Positions 1-5,349 of a DNA stretch of 6,901 nt are shown piece after piece. The position numbers were made by a program, and so were the translations under genes. This DNA is from Actinomycetes bacterium. Its GTDB lineage: Bacteria; Actinomycetota; Actinomycetes; Mycobacteriales; Micromonosporaceae. Location: assembly GCA_023437285.1 (NCBI GenBank), contig JAEZGP010000151.1, positions 1 through 6,901 on the forward strand, written 5' to 3'. Within the stretch, counting starts at the first letter, position 1; every line of letters begins with the position of its first letter. Under the pieces are notes generated by a model. It did no database searches. It was not told where the DNA came from and saw only the letters and a program-made list of their open reading frames with translations.

Positions 1-141
1 CCACACTTCGCCATCTCGATCGGGCTCGAGCGCGAGGGCGAGATCATCGCTGGCGTGATCTACCAGCCGATCTCCGACGAGCTGTTCTGGGCCGAGAAGG
101 GCAACGGCGCCTATGTCGACACGCCCACCGCAGAAACGTGA
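1..141 (+). CDS. Inositol monophosphatase (SuhB-like) fragment, cut at the window edge and truncated at its C-terminus
   Basis: Frame 1 is open from the first base and ends at TGA 139-141, giving 46 residues. The run starts PHFAISIGLEREGEIIAGV and continues through YQPISDELFWAEKG and GAYVD. This is the stretch that normally follows the metal-binding DPxDGTxNF motif in inositol-1-monophosphatase family proteins, which dephosphorylate inositol phosphates or related sugar phosphates using Mg2+. Family members are about 260 residues long and continue well past this point with an RRLRVS-like strand and a C-terminal WDxAAG metal-site motif. Here the frame instead runs into TPTAET and stops, so over half of the C-terminal part is missing and the product as seen could not form the active site. 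The wording is closer to alphaproteobacterial SuhB than to actinobacterial homologues (from memory, not a search). It may be a pseudogene remnant or a chimeric join. The family call for residues 1-40 is firm; whether this is a living gene is doubtful. Confidence 0.7.
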   Translation, partial: PHFAISIGLEREGEIIAGVIYQPISDELFWAEKGNGAYVDTPTAET

Positions 142-146
142 GAAGG
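140..146 (+). promoter_or_regulatory. Ribosome binding site that fixes the fabF start
   Basis: GAGAAGG lies six bases before GTG at 153. It favours that GTG over the in-frame GTG at 138, which sits inside or before the Shine-Dalgarno sequence and would add only five residues (MRRPN) that are not needed for the ketosynthase fold. Confidence 0.6.
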
Positions 147-152
147 CCCAAC

Positions 153-1379
153 GTGACGCGTCCAGACGTAGTCGTTACCGGGCTCGGCGCGACCACCCCG
201 CTCGGCGGGGACGTGGCGTCGACCTGGGAAGCCATGCTCGCCGGACGCTCCGGCGTGCGCGCCATCGAGCAGGAGTGGGCCGCCGACCTGCCCGTCAGGA
301 TCGCGGCACAACTCGTGGTCGATCCGTCCGAGAAAATCGACCGGGTGAAGCTGCGCCGGCTCGACCGCTCCGAGGCGGTCGCGCTGATCGCGGCGCAGGA
401 GGCGTGGGCCGACGCCGGGCTCGACGGCGCCGACGTGGACCTCGAGCGCCTGGCCGTCAGCGTCGGTTCGGGCATCGGCGGGGCGCAGACCCTGCTCGCC
501 CAGGACGACATTCTCGAGGCCAGCGGCGCGCGCCGGGTCTCCCCGCACACCGTGCCCATGCTCATGCCCAACGGCCCCGCGGCCTGGGTCGGCCTGGAAC
601 TGCACGCCAAGGCGGGCGTGCACTCGGTCGCCAGCGCGTGCGCGACCGGCGCGGAGGCCATCGCGCTGGGCATGGACATCATCCGATCCGGGCGGGCCGA
701 CATCGTCGTGGCCGGCGGCACCGAGGCGGTCGTGCACCCGCTGCCGATCGCCGGCTTCGCCGCCGCGCGGGCCATGTCGACCCGCAACGACGAGCCCGAC
801 CGGGCCTCCCGGCCGTGGGACAAGGGCCGCGACGGCTTCGTCCTCGGCGAGGGCGCGGGCATCCTCGTCCTGGAGAGCGCCGAGCACGCCGCGGCGCGCG
901 GCGCGCGGGTGTACGCCCGCCTCGCCGGCTCCGGGGTGACCTCCGACGGCTTCGACATCGTCCAGCCCGACCCGGAGGGTTCCGGCTTCGTCCGGGCGGT
1001 CCGCCGGGCGTTGGCCGACGCCGACCTGTCGGCGACCGACATCGTGCACGTCAACGCGCACGCCACCTCGACGCCGACCGGCGACATGATCGAGGTGAAC
1101 GGGCTGCGGGTCGCGCTCGGCGACCACCCGGTGCTCACCGCGTCCAAGTCGATGGTGGGCCACCTGCTCGGCGCGGCCGGTGCCGTCGAGTCCATCGCCA
1201 CGGTCCTGGCCATCCGCGACAGTGTCGTCCCGCCGACCATCAATCTCGATGACCCGGACGACGGCCTCACGCTCGATGTCGCGGCGCACAAGCCGCGGCC
1301 GCTGGACATCCCCGCCGCGCTGAACAACTCGTTCGGTTTCGGCGGCCACAACGTCGCCCTCATCTTTACGCGTGCCTGA
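153..1379 (+). CDS. fabF: Beta-ketoacyl-ACP synthase II (FabF), elongating ketosynthase of type II fatty-acid synthesis
   Basis: This cytosolic condensing enzyme joins malonyl-ACP to a growing acyl-ACP with loss of CO2. The protein has 408 residues, the usual FabF length. It opens with a VVVTGLGATTPLGGD strand-turn typical of KAS II. The thiolase-fold active site is complete: nucleophile Cys163 in SACATG, His303 in NAHATSTP, Lys332 and His337 in KSMVGHLLGAAGA. The C-terminal glycine-rich NNSFGFGGHN loop is present. Cys163 and His303 fall at the same numbers as in E. coli FabF. Only 13 bases separate its stop from the GTG of the carboxyltransferase gene, so the two are almost certainly co-transcribed. 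In actinobacteria this pair normally closes an operon carrying fabD, an acyl-carrier protein and a ketosynthase. A polyketide ketosynthase is less likely because there is no chain-length-factor partner, and the carboxyltransferase neighbour matches the primary-metabolism locus. Confidence 0.95.
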   Translation: MTRPDVVVTGLGATTPLGGDVASTWEAMLAGRSGVRAIEQEWAADLPVRIAAQLVVDPSEKIDRVKLRRLDRSEAVALIAAQEAWADAGLDGADVDLERLAVSVGSGIGGAQTLLAQDDILEASGARRVSPHTVPMLMPNGPAAWVGLELHAKAGVHSVASACATGAEAIALGMDIIRSGRADIVVAGGTEAVVHPLPIAGFAAARAMSTRNDEPDRASRPWDKGRDGFVLGEGAGILVLESAEHAAARGARVYARLAGSGVTSDGFDIVQPDPEGSGFVRAVRRALADADLSATDIVHVNAHATSTPTGDMIEVNGLRVALGDHPVLTASKSMVGHLLGAAGAVESIATVLAIRDSVVPPTINLDDPDDGLTLDVAAHKPRPLDIPAALNNSFGFGGHNVALIFTRA

Positions 1380-1382
1380 CCC

Positions 1383-1387
1383 GGAGG
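1383..1387 (+). promoter_or_regulatory. Ribosome binding site that fixes the accD6 start
   Basis: GGAGG lies five bases before GTG at 1393, in the 13-base gap after the fabF stop. It supports 1393 over the in-frame GTG at 1372, which would overlap the end of fabF by eight bases and has no comparable motif before it. Confidence 0.65.
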
Positions 1388-1392
1388 TTGCC

Positions 1393-2841
1393 GTGACCGC
1401 CACCATCCCGACCGCCGACGAGTCCGTCGTCGACCACCGCGATCCCGAGGTGCGCCTCAAGGCGCTGCTCGACCGGGGCTCGCTGCGCCCCATCGCGGCC
1501 CGCGACGAGCGCAGCGGCCCGGACAACTCCGGCGTTGTCAGCGCCCGGGGCCAGATCGACGGCGCCCCGGTGATCGCCTTCGTCACCGACGCCACCCTCA
1601 TGGGCGGCGCGCTGGGCATCGACGGCTGCCAGCTCATCGCCGAGGCGATCGACACGGCCGTGCGCGAGCGCGTCCCGGTCATCGGACTGTGGCACTCCGG
1701 CGGGGCCCGCCTGGCCGAGGGCGTCGTCGCCCTCGACGGCATCGGCCTGATCTTCGCCGCGATGGTCCGGGCCTCGGGCCGCGTGCCGCAGATCTCGGTC
1801 GTGCTCGGCCCCGCCGCCGGCGGCGCCGCGTACGGCCCGGCGCTCACCGACGTGGTGATCATGTCGGATTCGGCGCGCATCTTCGTCACCGGCCCCGAGG
1901 TGGTGCGCAGCGTCACCGGCGAGCAGGTCGACATGGCCCGCCTCGGCGGCCCCGAACCGCACGGCCGCCGGTCCGGCGTGGCCCACGTGACCACCAAGGA
2001 CGAGGCGAGCGCGCTGCAGGCGGCCCGTACGGTCGCCTCGCGGCTGGGCCACCAGGGGCGGCTGTCGCCGGCCGACGTACCCGACGCGGAGGCGGACGCG
2101 GACGGCCACGACCTCGCCGCGCTGTTCCCGCCGGAGGCCAGCCGCGCCTACGACGTGAAGCCCGTGGTGACCGCGCTGCTCGACGCGCCGGGCGTGGAAC
2201 TGCACGCCAAGTGGGCGCCGAACGTGGTGACCACGCTGGGCCGCTTCGCCGGGCGTACGGTCGGCGTCATCGCCAACAACCCGATGCGCCTCGGCGGCTG
2301 TCTCGACGCGTCGAGCGCCGAGAAGGCCGCGCGGTTCGTGCGGATGTGCGACTCGCTGGGCGTACCGCTGATCGTGGTCGTGGACGTGCCCGGCTACCTG
2401 CCCGGCCTGGGCCAGGAGTGGGAGGGCGTGGTGCGCCGCGGCGCCAAGCTGCTGCACGCCTTCGCCGAGGCGGTCGTGCCCCGCGTCACGCTGGTGACCC
2501 GCAAGGCGTACGGCGGGGCGTACATCGCGATGAACTCCCGCTCGCTGGGCGCCACGGCCGTGTTCGCGTGGCCCAACGCGGAGGTCGCCGTCATGGGTGC
2601 CAGCGCCGCCGTGAACATCCTGCACCGCAAGAAGCTGGCCGCCACCCCGGCGGAGGAGCGCGAGACGCTGCGGGCCCAGCTCGTGGAGCAGCAGATCGCG
2701 ACGGCCGGCGGCGTGGGCCGGGCGTTGGAGATCGGCGTGGTGGACGACGTCATCAAGCCGTCGGAGACCCGCCGCCGCATCGCCGAGGCGCTGGCCAACG
2801 CGCCGGCGGCCCGCGGTGCGCACGGCAACATCCCGCTGTAG
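1393..2841 (+). CDS. accD6: Acyl-CoA carboxylase carboxyltransferase (beta) subunit, AccD6 type
   Basis: This subunit transfers the carboxyl group from biotin, carried on a separate alpha subunit, to acetyl-CoA (or propionyl-CoA) to form malonyl-CoA (or methylmalonyl-CoA), the extender for fatty-acid synthesis. The protein has 482 residues, close to mycobacterial AccD6 (about 473), and joins both crotonase-like halves in one chain. The N-terminal half carries WHSGGARLAEGV and the Gly/Ala-rich GPAAGGAAYGPALTD loop. The C-terminal half carries VDVPGYLPGLGQEWEGV, then RKAYGGAYIAMNSRSLGA, then AWPNAEVAVMGASAAVNIL. These loops form the two oxyanion holes of the family. The end, HGNIPL, is the usual family C-terminus. 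The NSRSLGA and FAWP wording, and the position right after fabF, match AccD6 better than the propionyl-specific PccB/AccD5 group, but acyl-CoA preference cannot be settled by eye. The stop is TAG, followed by further in-frame stops in a 15-nt repeat. Confidence 0.93.
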   Translation: MTATIPTADESVVDHRDPEVRLKALLDRGSLRPIAARDERSGPDNSGVVSARGQIDGAPVIAFVTDATLMGGALGIDGCQLIAEAIDTAVRERVPVIGLWHSGGARLAEGVVALDGIGLIFAAMVRASGRVPQISVVLGPAAGGAAYGPALTDVVIMSDSARIFVTGPEVVRSVTGEQVDMARLGGPEPHGRRSGVAHVTTKDEASALQAARTVASRLGHQGRLSPADVPDAEADADGHDLAALFPPEASRAYDVKPVVTALLDAPGVELHAKWAPNVVTTLGRFAGRTVGVIANNPMRLGGCLDASSAEKAARFVRMCDSLGVPLIVVVDVPGYLPGLGQEWEGVVRRGAKLLHAFAEAVVPRVTLVTRKAYGGAYIAMNSRSLGATAVFAWPNAEVAVMGASAAVNILHRKKLAATPAEERETLRAQLVEQQIATAGGVGRALEIGVVDDVIKPSETRRRIAEALANAPAARGAHGNIPL

Positions 2842-2886
2842 GACACATCGCTGTAGGGCAACTCGCTGTAGGGCAACCACGCGTAA
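2827..2886 (+). repeat. Four 15-nt units at the accD6 3' end, each ending in an in-frame stop
   Basis: Read in the accD6 frame, the units are 2827-2841 (codons for N-I-P-L, then TAG), 2842-2856 (D-T-S-L, TAG), 2857-2871 (G-N-S-L, TAG) and 2872-2886 (G-N-H-A, TAA). By hand, units 2 and 3 agree at 12 of 15 positions, units 1 and 3 at 11 of 15, and unit 4 matches unit 3 at 9 of 15, mostly in its first six bases. The CGCTGTAGG core is shared by the first three. This looks like tandem duplication of the last codons and stop of the gene, with later divergence. The copy number is small and the fourth unit is uncertain because it also forms part of the following hairpin. Confidence 0.75.
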
Positions 2887-2914
2887 GGGCGGCCGATCCG
2901 GCCGCCCTTACGCG
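2880..2914. terminator. Perfect 16-bp inverted repeat between convergent genes, probable bidirectional terminator
   Basis: The left arm CGCGTAAGGGCGGCCG (2880-2895) is the exact reverse complement of the right arm (2899-2914), with ATC as loop. The hairpin would be very stable. It lies just past the accD6 stops on one strand and overlaps the final codons and TAA (2908-2910) of the membrane protein on the other. There is no T-tract on either side, which is common for actinobacterial terminators. Function is inferred from structure and position. Confidence 0.75.
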
Positions 2915-5211
2915 CGCAGCTGGTACACCGCGAACGGACCCGAGTCGTAGACCTTCGTGGCCAGCGTGGCCAGCTGCGCGGACTCGGCGGCCACCGCCCG
3001 GTCGACGACGAGCCAGCGCACCCCGTGCCGCGCGTAGAGGTCCCGCAGGCCCTCGGCCGTCGGCGCGCTGACCGCGGCGTCGTTGGCGGCGAGCAGCGCC
3101 TGGTCCCAGAACGGCTGGCGGTAGTCGCCGGTGATCCGCGGCGCGAAGCCCCAACCCTCGATGAGCACCCGCCGCTCGGCGTACGCACTGAGCCAGAAGG
3201 TGCGCGAGTCGCAGACCGTCCCGCGCGACAGCATCCGCCAGCAGTGCCGGTTCGTGGCGATGACGTCGGACGGGTCGCTGTGGTCGCGCACCCATCGCGC
3301 GACGTCGACCTGCGAGCGCGGCATGGGCACGGCGGCCCCGAGGCTGCCTCCATTGGGGACGCTGAGCGACTTCGCGGAGTCCATGATCAGGCCCGGGATG
3401 CCGGCGACGAGTACGAGCGTGAGCAGCACGAGCCCGCCCCGGCGGCGCATGCCGCGCGCGAACCGGGCGATCAGCCACCACAGGACACCGCCGACGGCGG
3501 CCACCGCGGCGAGGACGCCGGCCCACTGCAACATCGGCAGCAGCTGGGAGTAGGGCGCCGCCCCGGTGACCGGCCCGGCGAAGGCGAGTTGCGCCCAGAT
3601 CAGCGCGGCCGCGAAGGCGACGGTGACGCCCGCGAGGGCCCACCGACCCCACCGGGGCAGCGCCACCCGCTCGGCCAGCTCGACGTACCCCCAGGCGGAC
3701 AGGATCACCCCGAAGGTGAACCCGGCCCGGGTGAAGTACTGGTTGCCGCCCGACGTCTGGGTGAACACGAAGTAGCAGGCGGGGCCGGCGATCGCACCGC
3801 CGAGGAGGAAGACCTGCACCGGTTCCAGCCGCAGCCGCCGCTGCCACAGCAGCGCGATCACGCCGGCCACGCGCAGTTGCAGGTTCAGCAGGAACGCGGC
3901 GAAGACGCCCGCCACGACCCAGACCTGGGCCCAGCCGGTCTTGCCGGAGTTGGTCCAGAACCGCTCCAGCCCGGAGAAGAAGCCGACGGCCACCCCGTAC
4001 GTCTGGAAGTTGAAGATGACGACCGTCGCGAAGAGTTGGGCGGCCGCGGCGATGAGCAGCGCGGCGATCACCCGCCACGGGATCCGCCACCGCGTCACGA
4101 ACATGATCACGGCGGTGAACAGCAGCGCGGCGAGCACGATGGGCAGCGAGCTGGCCTTGGCGCCACTGGAGGCGAACAGCAGCAGCGCGGCGAGCCCGTA
4201 GGCGCCGGCGCCGATCATCGGGACGGCGGCCGGCTTGCCCGAGTCCTGCCGGCGCACGATGTCGGCCAGCGGCGCGATCACGGCGATGAGCAGCACCCAG
4301 CTATAGATCATCGACATGCCGTGCCAGATGACGAACGTCGCCTGGCTGCCCATGGGCATCGTCACCGGGTCGGTGAAGTTGAACTCGCCGACCACCCAGA
4401 ACAGCGCGGCGGCCACGGCCCCGACCCACGGCCGGCCGCTGACCCGCCAGCCGACGACGGCGGTCAGCACGACGGCGAGCACGCACAGCGCCGGCACGGC
4501 CAGCCGCAACGCGACGACGGGCAGGTCGATGCCGCCGATGATGCTGGTCGTGGCCATGTGCACGTAGGCGAACCAGTGGTAGTAGAGCGGCTCGCCGGCG
4601 ACCTGCGGCAGGTGCACGGGCAGGTGGTTCTTGACCTCGCCGGCCAGCGACAGCTGGTAGGCCAGGTCGATGTACTGCTGGGTGGCCTCCGACGTCGGCA
4701 GGATCGGGTTGCGGAACAAAAAGACCTGTGACAGGTACGCGGTGAAGCCCACGGCCGCGGCGCTCACCGCCCACGACCACCCCACGGGTACGGGCTGGTA
4801 GCCGCGTACCCACCAGTGGCGCCGCAGCGAGGGCACCACGAGGAAGGTGACCACGACGGCCGAGGGCCACAGCCACAGGGCCCCGCGCGCGTCGAGCGCT
4901 GAGAACACGGCCCAGGCGGCGAGTTCGAGCGTGAGCCCGATGGCCGCGCCCATGGCGAGGTCCTCAACGAGCGTGTGCGGGGTGCGGCGCAGCGCGCGGT
5001 AGACGAGCGTGCCGGGCAGGATCACGGCGAGCAGGGCGTACGCGGCGAAGCGGCCGAGGTCGACCGGCGACGTGTCGGTGGCGAGGAGGATGGCGGCGCA
5101 CGCGGCGATGGCGACGAGCGGCGGCGCCCAGCGCAGCCACGACGGCCGGGGGGTCGACGCGGCCGGCCCGACCGGGTCAGCCGACGCACGCTCCGCCACG
5201 AGGATTCCCAT
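2908..5211 (-). CDS. Large polytopic membrane protein with exported C-terminal domain, GT-C glycosyltransferase-like
   Basis: I do not recognise a named family with certainty. From ATG at 5211 the protein has 767 residues. After a short cytosolic N-terminus it shows roughly 15 hydrophobic segments up to about residue 610 (for example near 30-45, 55-70, 85-105, 146-165, 228-253, 354-373, 380-400, 523-546, 563-583 and 593-610). A soluble domain of about 155 residues follows. The first long loop (about 168-222) carries acidic and aromatic residues (PTSEATQQYIDL, then EPLYYHWFAYVH), the kind of loop that holds the catalytic acid in GT-C enzymes using polyprenyl-phosphate sugars. The end domain has two close cysteines (Cys657 and Cys667) that could form a disulfide outside the membrane, and ends with strand patterns RWLVVDR and FAVYQLR seen in similar large membrane glycosyltransferase-like proteins. 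An envelope sugar-transfer role is inference. The start is unsure: an in-frame GTG at 5247 would add 12 residues. I prefer the ATG because GGGA lies eight bases before it. The gene converges on accD6. Confidence 0.8.
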   Translation of the reverse strand: MGILVAERASADPVGPAASTPRPSWLRWAPPLVAIAACAAILLATDTSPVDLGRFAAYALLAVILPGTLVYRALRRTPHTLVEDLAMGAAIGLTLELAAWAVFSALDARGALWLWPSAVVVTFLVVPSLRRHWWVRGYQPVPVGWSWAVSAAAVGFTAYLSQVFLFRNPILPTSEATQQYIDLAYQLSLAGEVKNHLPVHLPQVAGEPLYYHWFAYVHMATTSIIGGIDLPVVALRLAVPALCVLAVVLTAVVGWRVSGRPWVGAVAAALFWVVGEFNFTDPVTMPMGSQATFVIWHGMSMIYSWVLLIAVIAPLADIVRRQDSGKPAAVPMIGAGAYGLAALLLFASSGAKASSLPIVLAALLFTAVIMFVTRWRIPWRVIAALLIAAAAQLFATVVIFNFQTYGVAVGFFSGLERFWTNSGKTGWAQVWVVAGVFAAFLLNLQLRVAGVIALLWQRRLRLEPVQVFLLGGAIAGPACYFVFTQTSGGNQYFTRAGFTFGVILSAWGYVELAERVALPRWGRWALAGVTVAFAAALIWAQLAFAGPVTGAAPYSQLLPMLQWAGVLAAVAAVGGVLWWLIARFARGMRRRGGLVLLTLVLVAGIPGLIMDSAKSLSVPNGGSLGAAVPMPRSQVDVARWVRDHSDPSDVIATNRHCWRMLSRGTVCDSRTFWLSAYAERRVLIEGWGFAPRITGDYRQPFWDQALLAANDAAVSAPTAEGLRDLYARHGVRWLVVDRAVAAESAQLATLATKVYDSGPFAVYQLRA

Positions 5212-5281
5212 CAGCCCAGTCCCGTCCGACGCTCCAGGGGGGTGCACCTCGCCGGCGCACGTTCATGATCGATCGCGAGAG

Positions 5282-5316
5282 AGCTTAGCATCGGGACTAA
5301 ATGGATCTTATTACGG
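5282..5316 (-). promoter_or_regulatory. AT-rich island, possible promoter of the membrane protein gene
   Basis: Positions 5284-5316 are about 42% G+C by hand count, in a window that is otherwise very G+C-rich. On the minus strand it holds TAAGAT (5310 to 5305) and TAAGCT (5287 to 5282), both fitting the loose actinobacterial -10 form TAnnnT. No good -35 element is found at 16-18 bases from either one. The island lies about 70-100 bases before the chosen start of the membrane protein gene. Confidence 0.3.
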
Positions 5317-5333
5317 CGCATCGGCCACCATGA

Positions 5334-5349
5334 GTAGCGTCGACGCTAC
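5334..5349. repeat. Perfect 16-bp palindrome across the GH3 stop codon
   Basis: GTAGCGTCGACGCTAC reads the same on both strands and contains the TAG stop (5348 to 5346, minus strand) of the GH3 gene. As RNA it would make a six-pair stem with a four-base TCGA loop. It could be a weak terminator for the GH3 transcript or a binding site for a dimeric regulator of the next gene. No T-tract follows it. Confidence 0.5.

Noticed and set aside
111..1997. A very long minus-strand open frame (over 600 codons) opposite fabF and accD6, and a second one at 44-1363
   Set aside because: Long antisense frames are expected when third positions are almost all G or C. The translations are Arg/Ala/Gly/Pro-rich with no domain, while the plus strand carries two clear enzymes.
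1366..2880. Minus-strand open frame opposite accD6
   Set aside because: It is compositionally biased (His/Arg/Gly-rich), shows no motif, and is fully covered by a well-supported carboxyltransferase gene.
3025..4731. Plus-strand open frame of over 560 codons inside the membrane protein gene
   Set aside because: It is low complexity and hydrophilic (Arg/Gly/Glu/Asp/His-rich). It is the complement of a gene with clear hydrophobic segment periodicity, so a shadow.
5262..5277. TCATGA and GATCGATC short palindromes as an operator
   Set aside because: They are short, overlapping and expected by chance, with no second copy in the window. I note them only as part of the gap.
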